The notes beneath the pieces are model-generated. The model saw nothing but the letters and a program-made list of their open reading frames with translations. It made no database searches and had not been told where the DNA came from. Made by a program: the position numbers and the translations under genes. Positions 52,665 through 62,480 of a stretch of 64,000 nt of DNA are shown here, one piece after another (the stretch's first letter is position 1; each line of letters begins with the position of its first letter). Source of the DNA: Henriciella sp. AS95 (GTDB lineage Bacteria; Pseudomonadota; Alphaproteobacteria; Caulobacterales; Hyphomonadaceae); assembly GCF_038900055.1 (NCBI RefSeq), contig NZ_JBBMQM010000001.1:2294001-2358000 (forward strand), written 5' to 3'.

Positions 52665-55600
52665 TTACTGGTCTGCGCCTGGCGCGGACGGAATGAACTC
52701 AGCATCCGGCATTGGCGGTGCGGGCGGCGTCAGGTTCGGATCGGTTGGCAAACTATCTGGAATTGATGTGTCTGCTGGGTTTTCGAAGATTCGTCTCAAA
52801 ATTCCGGGCGTCACGGCCGAAAGCGGATTGATTGCCACTTGCGCCTTATCCGGCGAACCACGAACCGAATAGGTCAGCGAGAAAATGCCCTCGCCATCGC
52901 GGCCGACGAACAGGTCGCCAATAATTGGCACTCCACCCAGCATCGAGTTGACGCCAAAGCTCGGCACGAGAACGCCGCTGATGCGAATTTCGTTCGATGA
53001 TTGATCAAACCAACCATTCATGGTCAGCCCAAGTGCTGGCCCGTTGGCACGGGCACCTTCAACGATAAACCGCTCGCCCGCGATTGTGACTGGAACATCG
53101 ATATTGGTGAATAATACCCCTTCCCCGCTGAGCGTGTCGGCGAGGCCGCGAAGTGACGCGAGAGACAAAACCTGCGTAAGAAACGGGGCTTCCTGCATGC
53201 GAACATTGTCGAGAGACAAGCGCAGGCGCGCTGGCTCGTTGCCACGCGATAGCGTGCCCGACAATTCAAGTGATCCACCGGACAGAAAGTCCTGACCCAG
53301 CATGCCGGTCATGAAGAACCCCGCATCATCGCTCTTCAGCTCGACATAAGCGGCGTCATCGATTGTTGGCCCTTTGTAAACTGCCTGAATGCTGCCGCCA
53401 CCATTGCCGATAAGGCCGTTCGCGAAAACCTGGCGCACACCTGATTTGCTACTTTCAAAGGCGAGACTGGCGTCGGTCAGGTCTAACCCCTTGCGCAACC
53501 GAAGCGTGTCGAGACGCGCATCCAGCTTCAACGGAAATGCGATACTTCCCGCACCACCAGCCGCGCTGAAGTCTCCGAAGAATGCACTCGCATCCAGAAA
53601 GGCGCCGCTGAGCGTGCTTTCGAATGTGTCGTCGTCTGTACGACTGATCGTACCGCTGACATCGAGAAAGTCCTTGAGAAACGCATGACGCACATTCAGC
53701 GATTGCAGTTGACCGGTGTCGGCGAGCTCAACGTCACCGTCGAACTTCGCTTGCTCGCTATTGAAAACAAATGTGGATGCCGAACTTTCGCTCTTGGCGT
53801 CGTAAGACACCGTTGCCTGAGCGGGCTGGCCAGCGGGCTTGATCCATCCAACCTCAGAAACATCGATCCGGCTTTGCTGAAGCTCAAACCCGACCTCCAC
53901 GCTGTCTACGCCTTCGGAAGATACCAGCGCCTGCAGCTCCACGGGAATGTCACCACTGACATAGGCTCTGCCGATGAAACCGAAACGGTTGAGAAAATCT
54001 GGCGAGATAAACGCGCTGGCAGACAGGTTGGCAGGCAGGCCGTCATCGTCGAGATCATCACGCCAGGTGAATTGAACCGGCGCCGGCCCGACATCGCCAA
54101 AACCGGTCAGAATAAGATTGTTGTCGGAGAACTGCAGCTCTACTTCACCAGCGGTGAGGTCGAGGCCTGGCACGACGTTTTTCAGTCCAGCGTCCTGGAT
54201 TGTGCCCGAAACCGTGATGTCGACCTCTTCCATCGGAACATTCTCAAGAGCCGGCCGGAACATTTCGAAAGTCATTTCCGCATCGCCGGAAATGCGATCC
54301 GGGTCGAAGCCCGACTTGGCTTCGATCTGCAAACGGGAGTCGGACAAGATGCGCATAGCTTCTACTGCGGGGCCCTGCCCTCGAGCGAATACCCTGAACA
54401 ACTCGCCTTTTGGATTGAACTTGGAGAACTGGACAGCCCCCTCGCTCAACCGCCAACCGCCATATTCCCCGCTATTCAGCTGAACGGAGAACCCATTTCC
54501 GGTCAGTTTAGCAGAACCGACACCGTCGTTGACCGGTGGAAAATCTTCCAGGAAGCGCACTTCTGCGTCTTCGACGAAAAAACTGACCTCCAGATCCTCG
54601 TCGCGGAGAAAGCCTTCAGCGAAACTATCCGGTTTCAGGCTAAGCCGGACATCGCCAGCTGTGGCCTTGCCGTTGGTAATGTTGCGAACGGTGAAGCGTC
54701 GCGCGCCTTCTCCGAGGGTTTCGGGCCAGAAGTCGAGGGTCTGCTGGACCGACAGCTCCCCGTCGATTTCTCCGGTAATATCAAGAAAGGCTGGAAATGA
54801 CCCTGTAACGTCATCGTCGTTCGGCAAACGCGCTGTCAATTCGCCAGAAAACTTTGTGCCTGCGGTCGTATAATCGAACGAGTCCAAGGTGAGCTGATCA
54901 AAGCCCGTGCTTATAGCGCCGTCGAGAGATACGTTTCGGAAGTCCCAGGCTTTGGGGAAATACGGCGTAAAATCCAGAGATACATCGTCGGACGTCAGAT
55001 CGAATTCGATTGGTGTATCGCTGGAAACAGCGTGCTGAATCAAGCCTGAGAACGTGGCCTCAACTCGTTCGGACGATAAAGTGGCGGAGTTGACCTGAAT
55101 CTCGTCCTCCGCTGGATCATAGGCCACGTCGAATACCAGATCGTCTATGTCAAACGAGTTTCCACCAAACTGAAGTTCACCATCCTGCGCTTCAGCTTTT
55201 AAGCCAAATTGGGTAAAGCCCTGGCCCGGCTCGAACATGAAAACAAAAGTTATATCGGCCGGGAAGCCGGAAACCCTTCCCTCCGTCGCGCCCAGGCGGG
55301 ACGCAAGGTCTCCAAGGCTCCAGTTTACGATTCCCACATCCAGACCGAGCCTGTCATAATCTGTCGGTACCCGCATGACGGCATCAAGATCGCCCGGCAG
55401 TCCAATGCCGCTCCCGCTTCCTTGCAGGCTTATCTGCAGGCCCCCTTCATCGCGGATCAGCGCCCCTGATGCGGACGCCATTGTCCCGAGCTCATCGCCA
55501 TCGGCCTGAACGAAGCGAAGCTCAAAATCTGCGATGGATGCGCGCTCCAGTGACCCCGTTCCGCGGGTGGCCTTCAAACCCCCAAGAATATCACCGAGCA

Positions 55601-56087
55601 CTCGATCACTCAGACTCAACCATTGTTCAGCGGTTTCCGGAAGGCCTCTCGCCTCGAACTCAGGAAGCGGCTCGCCAGCAAATGTCCATTGCGTCGGAGA
55701 CGTCTGCTGCACCCGGGCCCAGCCGCCTTCCAACTCCGTTTGAAGAACTTCCGCTTTACCGAAAACAAGTGATCCTGCATCGAGCGTAATGATAGCGCGG
55801 TCCGCTTCGCCGGCTGTCTCCCCGCTCTGGTCAGAAAGTTTGAGATTGTCGGCGGCGACGATCATCTGACGGTCTGATGGCGACCATTGAAGCGTCAGGC
55901 GTTCGATCGAAACGTCTCGCCCATCACGGGCTTCTTCCAGCGCCCGTTCAACGTCAGCCTTGAAAATATTGAGCTCAACCGGACCGCTTGCCAGCAAAAA
56001 GGCGAGGATAACAACTGCCGCGACCGCCAGCAGAAGAATTCCGCCGATCAGCTCAAGCGTTACGACTGTGGCAGTTTGTCGAACCAA
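52665..56087 (-). CDS. YhdP/AsmA-like DUF3971 giant periplasmic protein
   Basis: 1140 residues. It begins with TTG at 56087, preceded by AAGG. A single N-terminal membrane segment (LLLAVAAVVILAFLLASGPV) is followed by a long beta-rich body. It ends with the AsmA-like C-terminal domain (GLTMNGWFDQSSNEIRISG, then VNSMLGGVPIIGDLFVGRDG) and a proline-rich tail. This matches YhdP/DUF3971 proteins, proposed to form lipid-transfer bridges between the membranes. It is the second AsmA-type protein in this window. Confidence 0.85.
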   Translation of the reverse strand: MVRQTATVVTLELIGGILLLAVAAVVILAFLLASGPVELNIFKADVERALEEARDGRDVSIERLTLQWSPSDRQMIVAADNLKLSDQSGETAGEADRAIITLDAGSLVFGKAEVLQTELEGGWARVQQTSPTQWTFAGEPLPEFEARGLPETAEQWLSLSDRVLGDILGGLKATRGTGSLERASIADFELRFVQADGDELGTMASASGALIRDEGGLQISLQGSGSGIGLPGDLDAVMRVPTDYDRLGLDVGIVNWSLGDLASRLGATEGRVSGFPADITFVFMFEPGQGFTQFGLKAEAQDGELQFGGNSFDIDDLVFDVAYDPAEDEIQVNSATLSSERVEATFSGLIQHAVSSDTPIEFDLTSDDVSLDFTPYFPKAWDFRNVSLDGAISTGFDQLTLDSFDYTTAGTKFSGELTARLPNDDDVTGSFPAFLDITGEIDGELSVQQTLDFWPETLGEGARRFTVRNITNGKATAGDVRLSLKPDSFAEGFLRDEDLEVSFFVEDAEVRFLEDFPPVNDGVGSAKLTGNGFSVQLNSGEYGGWRLSEGAVQFSKFNPKGELFRVFARGQGPAVEAMRILSDSRLQIEAKSGFDPDRISGDAEMTFEMFRPALENVPMEEVDITVSGTIQDAGLKNVVPGLDLTAGEVELQFSDNNLILTGFGDVGPAPVQFTWRDDLDDDGLPANLSASAFISPDFLNRFGFIGRAYVSGDIPVELQALVSSEGVDSVEVGFELQQSRIDVSEVGWIKPAGQPAQATVSYDAKSESSASTFVFNSEQAKFDGDVELADTGQLQSLNVRHAFLKDFLDVSGTISRTDDDTFESTLSGAFLDASAFFGDFSAAGGAGSIAFPLKLDARLDTLRLRKGLDLTDASLAFESSKSGVRQVFANGLIGNGGGSIQAVYKGPTIDDAAYVELKSDDAGFFMTGMLGQDFLSGGSLELSGTLSRGNEPARLRLSLDNVRMQEAPFLTQVLSLASLRGLADTLSGEGVLFTNIDVPVTIAGERFIVEGARANGPALGLTMNGWFDQSSNEIRISGVLVPSFGVNSMLGGVPIIGDLFVGRDGEGIFSLTYSVRGSPDKAQVAINPLSAVTPGILRRIFENPADTSIPDSLPTDPNLTPPAPPMPDAEFIPSAPGADQ

Positions 56088-56163
56088 ATCAGCCTTTCCT
56101 CTCGAATTCGATCATCAAAATACGCTAGGACCTTATTGAAGCAGAAATAGGACAAATCCAATC

Positions 56164-56619
56164 ATGACTGCAGCTCTGGCAGAAGGCGGTAAAGCGCCGA
56201 AACTCGAACTCCCGGCGACCGGCGAATCAAACCTCAAAGTTCCGACTGATGGTGGTCTGGTCCTCTTTTTTTACCCGAAAGACAACACTCCGGGCTGCAC
56301 GAATGAAGCCAAGGATTTTAGTGCCTTGAAGGCTGACTTCGCTGAGAAAGGCTATGAAGTCGTTGGCATATCGCGCGATTCCCTCGCATCACATGAAAAG
56401 TTTATCGCCAAACAGGAACTCACGATACGCTTGGCCAGCGACGAAGACGGCGCGGCTTGCGAAGCGTTTGGAGTCTGGGTCGAAAAGAACATGTACGGAC
56501 GCAAATACATGGGAATCGAGCGTTCAACCTTCATCATCAGTCCTGACGGCGTGATTCGGAGTGTCTGGCGCAAGGTGAAAGTCAAAGAACATGCAAAAAC
56601 AGTTCTGACCACAATTTAG
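56164..56619 (+). CDS. bcp: Thioredoxin-dependent peroxiredoxin (Bcp)
   Basis: 151 residues. VLFFYPKDNTPGCTNEAKDF carries the peroxidatic Cys45. The position equivalent to E. coli Cys50 is Lys; a second Cys is at 99, so the resolving cysteine may be this one or an external thiol. GVWVEKNMYGRKYMGIERST is typical. It reduces hydroperoxides. It is divergent from the YhdP-like gene. Confidence 0.93.
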   Translation: MTAALAEGGKAPKLELPATGESNLKVPTDGGLVLFFYPKDNTPGCTNEAKDFSALKADFAEKGYEVVGISRDSLASHEKFIAKQELTIRLASDEDGAACEAFGVWVEKNMYGRKYMGIERSTFIISPDGVIRSVWRKVKVKEHAKTVLTTI

Positions 56620-56810
56620 GCAAAGCGATTGATGGGACTCATCTTTTTCCCGTTTCTTAAGCGCTGTTTTACCTCGCTGTGAAAAAAGTCGGAAGAAATG
56701 TGGAATCGTACCCTTTTCGCAACAGGGCGAATTGAGTTACTACTGTTTGCAGCTGGGGAGCGGTCGTAGTGATTACGACAGATTAGAGTACACGAAGGGC
56801 AGGCGCGTAA

Positions 56811-58028
56811 ATGAAAAAGAAGACGATGAAGGTTCGCGAACTTTTCAGTCGCCTCTTCCCCGAGCGTCAAATCTATCACCGTAGTGGTGGCACCGTTCGC
56901 TACTTTACTATCTCTCCCTCCCAACAGGCCATTCTTGCTGCTGCGGTTGCAGCGGCTGTCGGCTGGTCCCTCTACGCCACTGCAAATCTGGTCTTCATGC
57001 CAAAGCAAGGCGTTGTCGCCAGCGGCCAATACGAAATCGACAAATATGAAAGATGGGTGCAGGAACTTCGCGCACGCGACGCGCTTTCACGCTCCCAACT
57101 TGTCGAACGTACCGAAGCTTTCCAGGACGCCACCGTTAATTTCGAGCGCCGGCATCAGACACTTGAAACCCTTCTGAATACCCTCAAAAATGGCGGCGAA
57201 CTCGAGGCAGCAGCCCTGCGCGGCAATGATGCCCCCCTTCTCGTGAACGCGTCTATCGATGAAGCCGACCGTCGCCAGTCACGTCCATCGGACAGCTTTC
57301 AGGAAGGCGACGCAACGAATGTTGGCCTTCGTGGTCAGATCGGTGAAATTCAGAGAGAACAACAGGCGTTTCTCGACGAGGTCGAGGAAATCGCCGTCGA
57401 GCGCGCTGAAGAAGCAAGAGGCGTGCTTCGCCTGACCGCCGTCGGCAGCAACCGCATAGGTAACAACCAGGAAATGGGCGGTCCGGTCGTCGAATTTGCC
57501 AGCCTTGCCAAAGGCGAATTCAATACGCCCGAAGAAGCCGCTTTTGCCGAGCGCGTTGCACAAGTTGCGGCCCGAATGGAAGAAGCTCGTTATTACGAAG
57601 AAGTCGTTTCGAATCTTCCTCTCGCAGACCCAGTGGGTGTCAATTGGCGGCTCACGTCTAATTACGGTCTGCGTGTTGACCCGTTCAATAAGCGTCCAGG
57701 CTGGCACAATGGTGTCGACATTGGCGCCTATTGGAATGCACCCATTACAGCGACCGGCCCTGGTGTCGTCAGCTTCGCGGGAACGCGCTCCGGCTACGGG
57801 CGCCTCGTGGAGGTCGACCACGGCCACGGCTTCAAGTCGCGTTATGCTCACCTCAAGCGCATCAATGTGAAAAAAGGTGACCCGATTGCGATTGGCGATG
57901 TCGTAGGTGCCATGGGCTCAACTGGCCGAAGCACTGGGCCACACCTCCATTATGAGGTATGGTTCAATGATAAACCCTACGATCCAGTAGAATTTCTGAA
58001 GGCGGGTAAGCATGTTCACCAAAACTAA
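56811..58028 (+). CDS. M23-family peptidoglycan endopeptidase
   Basis: 405 residues. A transmembrane segment near residues 38-58 is followed by a coiled-coil-like region (about 95-230, with EIQREQQAFLDEVEEIAVER). The C-terminal M23 domain has His299-xxx-Asp303 (HNGVDIG) and HLH at 378-380, the zinc ligands. It should cleave peptidoglycan cross-links in the periplasm. It overlaps the bactofilin gene by 17 bases; such pairs are conserved and linked to cell shape. Confidence 0.9.
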   Translation: MKKKTMKVRELFSRLFPERQIYHRSGGTVRYFTISPSQQAILAAAVAAAVGWSLYATANLVFMPKQGVVASGQYEIDKYERWVQELRARDALSRSQLVERTEAFQDATVNFERRHQTLETLLNTLKNGGELEAAALRGNDAPLLVNASIDEADRRQSRPSDSFQEGDATNVGLRGQIGEIQREQQAFLDEVEEIAVERAEEARGVLRLTAVGSNRIGNNQEMGGPVVEFASLAKGEFNTPEEAAFAERVAQVAARMEEARYYEEVVSNLPLADPVGVNWRLTSNYGLRVDPFNKRPGWHNGVDIGAYWNAPITATGPGVVSFAGTRSGYGRLVEVDHGHGFKSRYAHLKRINVKKGDPIAIGDVVGAMGSTGRSTGPHLHYEVWFNDKPYDPVEFLKAGKHVHQN

Positions 58029-58560
58029 CAAAGATACAGACGCAGCCACTCCAAGTGGAAATCCTGCGCAGGACGCAATTCGTGGAGCGGCATCGAAGCC
58101 AACGGCTCGCTCCGCCGCCTCGATCATTTGCGGCGACATGGAAATCAACGGTTCGATTTCATCCGAAGGCGCTTTGCAGATCGACGGCACTGTCGACGGT
58201 GACGTTAATGCGGCAGATATCACAATCGGAGCAAGCGGACGCGTTGTCGGTGAAGTGCGCGCTGAGGCTGTAAAGGTCAAAGGTGAAGTCCGCGGCTCGA
58301 TCCGCGCGCGCAAGGTTGAACTGGAAACCGGCGCCAAAGTCCACGGCGACATTATTCACTCGTCCCTCAGCATTCAGCCAAACGCCATGTTTGAAGGCCA
58401 GGTGAAGCACGATCAGGATCCGCTTCAGAGCTCCGCGCCTAAAGCTGCAAACTCTGACAAGTCGTCGACGACGTCTAGCTCGTCTTCGCCGTCGGGTAGC
58501 ACGAGCGCCGGTTCTACGGTCCGACCGTTCGGTGGCTCATCGTCGACGGCTGTTTCCTAA
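58012..58560 (+). CDS. bacA: Bactofilin
   Basis: 182 residues. The central beta-helical domain starts SIICGDMEINGSISSEGALQ and repeats through IDGTVDGDVNAADITIGASG and AEAVKVKGEVRGSI. Both tails are low complexity; the C-terminal one is rich in Ser/Thr. Bactofilins polymerise without nucleotides on the cytoplasmic face of the membrane and guide cell-wall enzymes. The overlapping M23 gene is the probable partner. A terminator follows. Confidence 0.94.
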   Translation: MFTKTNKDTDAATPSGNPAQDAIRGAASKPTARSAASIICGDMEINGSISSEGALQIDGTVDGDVNAADITIGASGRVVGEVRAEAVKVKGEVRGSIRARKVELETGAKVHGDIIHSSLSIQPNAMFEGQVKHDQDPLQSSAPKAANSDKSSTTSSSSSPSGSTSAGSTVRPFGGSSSTAVS

Positions 58561-58595
58561 AGCCTTTAAGCTTCAGAGACCTCAATTTAGGAAGG

Positions 58596-58630
58596 CGCCC
58601 TTCGCATAGTTTGCGAAGGGCGTTTTTTTT
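58596..58630 (+). terminator. Rho-independent terminator of the M23-bactofilin operon
   Basis: A perfect 11-base-pair stem (CGCCCTTCGCA with TGCGAAGGGCG) closes on a 5-base loop and is followed by eight T. The convergent prfB stop lies at its end. Confidence 0.93.
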
Positions 58631-59742
58631 ATTCGTCTGCGCCTGCATCCACACCAACTGAATGGGCAAGAGCTGCGCTCAGGAAATCATCCAGATTGCC
58701 ATCCAGAACGCCGGAAGTATCAGACGTTTCGTGATTGGTGCGCAGGTCTTTCACGAGTTGATAGGGTTGCAGCACATATGAGCGAATTTGATGCCCCCAA
58801 CCTATGTCGGATTTGGAGTCGTGACTGTCCTGTACCGCCTCGCGGCGCTTCTGGAGTTCCAGCTCGTAGAGTTTGGACCGCAACATTTCCCACGCTTTCG
58901 CTCGGTTCTGGTGCTGCGATCGTCCAGCCTGACACGCGACAACGATACCGGTGGGGTCATGCGTCAAACGAACCGCAGAATCGGTCTTGTTGACGTGCTG
59001 CCCCCCTGCCCCGGATGAGCGATACGTGTCCGTTCGCACGTCAGATGGGTCGATGTCGATTTCGATCGACTCATCAATGACCGGCGACACTGTCACCGAA
59101 GCGAAAGATGTATGCCTGCGTGCAGACGAATCGTACGGAGAAATCCTGACAAGGCGGTGCACGCCTGTTTCCGATTTCAGCCAGCCATATGCATTGTGCC
59201 CCGAGATCAGAAGCGTAGCGGACTTGATGCCCGCCTCGTCCCCATCATGGGCGTCTTCTTCTTCGACCTTGTAGCCATTTTTTTCTGCCCACCGCACATA
59301 CATGCGCCGTAACATTGATGCCCAGTCCTGGCTTTCAGTCCCGCCAGCGCCCGCATTAATCTGCATGTAGCAGTCGTTCGCATCGACCTCTCCGGACAGG
59401 AGTGCCTGCAGTTCAGCCTTCGCCGCTTTTTCCCGTGTAGCAGTCAGAGACGCCCTGACTTCATCGACCATGGCCTCATCACCGTCTGCCAGTTCGAGAA
59501 GCTCTGCGCCATCGTCGACTTCTCGCTCCAGCGCCAGAACCAGCTTGATGCCATCATCGAGCCGCTGGCGTTCAGCCATCAGCTTGCGGGCCTCTTCGGG
59601 GTCATTCCAAAATTCAGGCTGTTCAGAAAGCGCGTTCAGTTCATCCAGGCGTTTTTCAGCGACGTCCCAGTCAAAGACGCCTCCTCAGCAGCTCGCTGGA
59701 CTGCTTGATTTCCTCAAGGAGGGAGTTGATTTCGGTGGACAT
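58629..59742 (-). CDS. prfB: Peptide chain release factor 2, with programmed +1 frameshift
   Basis: The first frame runs from ATG 59742 for 23 codons ([19 protein letters not shown] ...) to an in-frame TGA at 59671-59673. Skipping one T continues into a 347-residue frame starting [15 protein letters not shown], total about 370 residues. The GGQ motif is [16 protein letters not shown], and the stop-recognition tripeptide reads SPY ([15 protein letters not shown]) where E. coli has SPF. RF2 recognises UGA and UAA. Low RF2 favours the frameshift, so the protein controls its own synthesis. Confidence 0.96.
59670..59685 (-). promoter_or_regulatory. prfB programmed +1 frameshift site
   Basis: The minus strand reads AGGAGG-CGT-CTT-TGA-C. 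The internal Shine-Dalgarno AGGAGG lies 3 bases before the slippery CTT, and TGA C follows, as in E. coli prfB. Confidence 0.96.
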
Positions 59743-59804
59743 GATGAGCCTTGATTAAAAGTCGAAAATTGAACGTCAGGCGATGCACAATTCAGCGCAC
59801 GGCG

Positions 59805-62381
59805 TCAATAAATGTCGCTCAGGCTTTCGTCAGCCACATCGTCTGGCGTGTCTTCCGGATCAAACGGCAGCCCTTCCGAAAATGGATCACTGGTATCGCC
59901 CTCATTCCCCTCGGACGCGCCGCGATTGCCGGATATTGAAAAACCGCCGCGGTCATCGAAGACAGCCCCGGGTTCGGTGCCGGGTCGGAACGCTTCAACG
60001 ATAATTTCGCCAGAACCGCCTGTCGGCAGGCCGCCCGTGTCATGATCAACGGAAACCAGGCGCACGCCGGGCGGAATACGGAATGGCAAAGCCGGTTCAT
60101 CGGCAAGCGCCTTTTCCATAAACTCAGTGAAGATCACACCAGCAACAGAGCCACCGGCCTCGCCTTCTCCAAGTGTCTTAGGTGTATCGAACCCAACCCA
60201 GATGCCAACAACCAGGTCAGGAGAAAATCCAAAGGTCAGGGCGTCGACATAATCGTTGGTTGTGCCTGTCTTGGCAGCCAGAGGCTTGCCAATTCGGGCG
60301 GCTCGTCGCGCCGTCCCGCGTTCGACCACACCTTCAAGCATATGCACGATCTGATACGCAATGATCGGATCGACAAGTTGCTCTCTATTGTCTGGGAGTT
60401 CGGGGGGCAGTTCACCGTCCCACTCTTCCGCAGCGCATCCTTCGCAGGGACGTGTGTCATGTTTGTACATCGTGGTGCCATGACGATCCTGAACGCGGTC
60501 CAGAAGCGTCGGGGTTACTTCCTTGCCGCCATTCACGAATGCCGCATAACCCTTTGCCAGACGCCACGGCGTTGTCTCCCCTGAACCAAGAGACATGGCT
60601 GGGTATGGCGGCAAGTCGTCGTACAGTCCGAACCGCTCTGCAAACTCGGACACAGCCGGCATACCAATATCCACCGCAACGCGCGCAGTGACTTGGTTGA
60701 AAGACCGCTCCAGCGCCGTGCGCATCGTCACTTCACCGTAGGAGCGTCCGGCGGAATAGTTTTCCGGCTTCCAGGTCTCATCAGTAAATTCGTCATAGTA
60801 GACGAAAGGAGCGTCGAGGATTCGCGTCGATGGCGTGTAGCCATTCTCCAGTGCGGCACCGTAGACGAATGGCTTGAAGGATGAACCTGGCTGACGCACG
60901 GCTTGAGTAACCCGATTGAACGGGCTCTTGAAGAAGGAATACCCACCGACCATTGCGAGAACGCGTCCTGTATGCGGATCCAGCGCAACGATCGCGCCTT
61001 CCACTGCGGGAACCTGCCTGAGAATAGCGGTCTTGGCGGGGACGTATATCCAGTCGTCTTCCGCAGCGTCGTCGTCGGCAGCGCCGCTTTCGTCGCTTCC
61101 CGGTCGACGTTCTTCGGTACGCTCGACTTCGACCAGGACAACATCGCCCTTGCTCAAGCCACTGCGTCCGGTGTCAGCGTCCTTGAATCCTTTGGCCCAC
61201 TCCACGTCCTCCTTGGAGATGGATGTCATCCGGGCATCATTCAGTGTAACTGTCGCGCCGCTGTTCGACACTTGCGTGATCATTCCGGCTTCCCAGGTGC
61301 CGAAACCGGGTGGCAAGGTCAGGTCACGCAGCTGCTCGGCAACATTTCCGTCTGGATCGACTGTTGCGAATGGGCCGCGATACCCGTGGCGGCGGTCATA
61401 GGATTCCAGGCCGTTTTGCAGGGCTTCTTGCGCTTCCAGCTGCAGTGTCGTGTCAATCGTCGTGCGAATTGACAATCCGCCCCGTTGTAGCGCTTCTTCT
61501 CCGTATTGCTCGATAAGCTGCTTCCGCAGTTCCTGCACGAAATAAGTCGCGGCCGCGTACTCGGGTCCCCGCAGGCGTTCGGTTACTTCAAGCGGGCGTT
61601 CTTTTGCAGCTTCGGCCTCTTCGTTCGAAATGTATCCATCTTCGACCATCCGCGAGAGCACATAATTGCGCCGCGCGAGCAATCTCTCTGGTCGACGATA
61701 TGGGTTCACTGCAGATGGCGCTTTGGCAAGAGATGCCAGGATCGCGGCTTCGGAAAGATTCAGTTCTGGCAGTGACTTGTTGAAATAGAGCAACGCGGCC
61801 GAACCCACACCATAGGAGCGGGCACCGAGATAGATCTCATTCAGGTAAAGTTCGATGATCTCGTCTTTTGTGAATGCCTTTTCCATTCGCCGCGCGATTA
61901 TGGCTTCCTTGACCTTGCGCTGAATCGTCTGGTCACGGGTTAGCAGCATGTTCTTGGCGACCTGCTGGGTAATCGTCGAACCACCTTGCAGATTTCCTCC
62001 ACCGGTCAGCTTGATCTTCGCCGAGTTGATCGCGCCCCGCAGGATGCCGACATAGTCCAGGCCGCTATGCGAGAAGAACTTCTTGTCCTCCGCGGCAACA
62101 AAAGCCTGAACGACATGATCTGGAATTGATTCGATCGGCACGAAGACCCGATGTTCTTCAGCGAATTCGGCGATGAGTGTGCCGTCACCGGCATGGACGC
62201 GGGACGTGATCGGTGGCTCGTAGGATGCCAGTCGCTGGTGCGATGGCAGGTCACGGGCTAGCGACGCCACCCACAGAAACAACGCTATAAAACAGAGCGC
62301 TACCAGGATAAAAATCCCGATCGCCACACGCCGTGCAAGCTTCCAGGTCAGAAACCGCTTCTTCGCTGTCTCGTCAGTCAT
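59805..62381 (-). CDS. mrcA: Penicillin-binding protein 1A
   Basis: 858 residues. After a cytoplasmic tail and transmembrane segment (about 17-42) comes the GT51 glycosyltransferase (FVAAEDKKFFSHSGLDYVGI, GGSTITQQVAKNMLL, ELYLNEIYLGARSYGVG). The transpeptidase has SSFK in RQPGSSFKPFVYGAAL, SFN in RSFNQVTARVA and KTGT in AAKTGTTND. An OB-like domain lies between, and the C-terminal tail is acidic. It polymerises and cross-links peptidoglycan. It lies 99 bases downstream of the amidase. Confidence 0.95.
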   Translation of the reverse strand: MTDETAKKRFLTWKLARRVAIGIFILVALCFIALFLWVASLARDLPSHQRLASYEPPITSRVHAGDGTLIAEFAEEHRVFVPIESIPDHVVQAFVAAEDKKFFSHSGLDYVGILRGAINSAKIKLTGGGNLQGGSTITQQVAKNMLLTRDQTIQRKVKEAIIARRMEKAFTKDEIIELYLNEIYLGARSYGVGSAALLYFNKSLPELNLSEAAILASLAKAPSAVNPYRRPERLLARRNYVLSRMVEDGYISNEEAEAAKERPLEVTERLRGPEYAAATYFVQELRKQLIEQYGEEALQRGGLSIRTTIDTTLQLEAQEALQNGLESYDRRHGYRGPFATVDPDGNVAEQLRDLTLPPGFGTWEAGMITQVSNSGATVTLNDARMTSISKEDVEWAKGFKDADTGRSGLSKGDVVLVEVERTEERRPGSDESGAADDDAAEDDWIYVPAKTAILRQVPAVEGAIVALDPHTGRVLAMVGGYSFFKSPFNRVTQAVRQPGSSFKPFVYGAALENGYTPSTRILDAPFVYYDEFTDETWKPENYSAGRSYGEVTMRTALERSFNQVTARVAVDIGMPAVSEFAERFGLYDDLPPYPAMSLGSGETTPWRLAKGYAAFVNGGKEVTPTLLDRVQDRHGTTMYKHDTRPCEGCAAEEWDGELPPELPDNREQLVDPIIAYQIVHMLEGVVERGTARRAARIGKPLAAKTGTTNDYVDALTFGFSPDLVVGIWVGFDTPKTLGEGEAGGSVAGVIFTEFMEKALADEPALPFRIPPGVRLVSVDHDTGGLPTGGSGEIIVEAFRPGTEPGAVFDDRGGFSISGNRGASEGNEGDTSDPFSEGLPFDPEDTPDDVADESLSDIY

Positions 62382-62480
62382 TTGAATTCCAGTCTGCGCT
62401 AAACCCTGCTGAATGCGCTATGTCGCAACACAGTCTGGCCAGACTAAGGCGCTCGCCTGTCAGGTGAAAGCCAAAATGGC

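Noticed and set aside
53685..54800. 371-codon plus-strand ORF
   Set aside because: Antisense to the YhdP-like gene; no motif and no neighbour logic.
58629..59742. prfB frame break as a sequencing error or pseudogene
   Set aside because: The break has every element of the known RF2 programmed frameshift, including internal AGGAGG and CTT TGA C.
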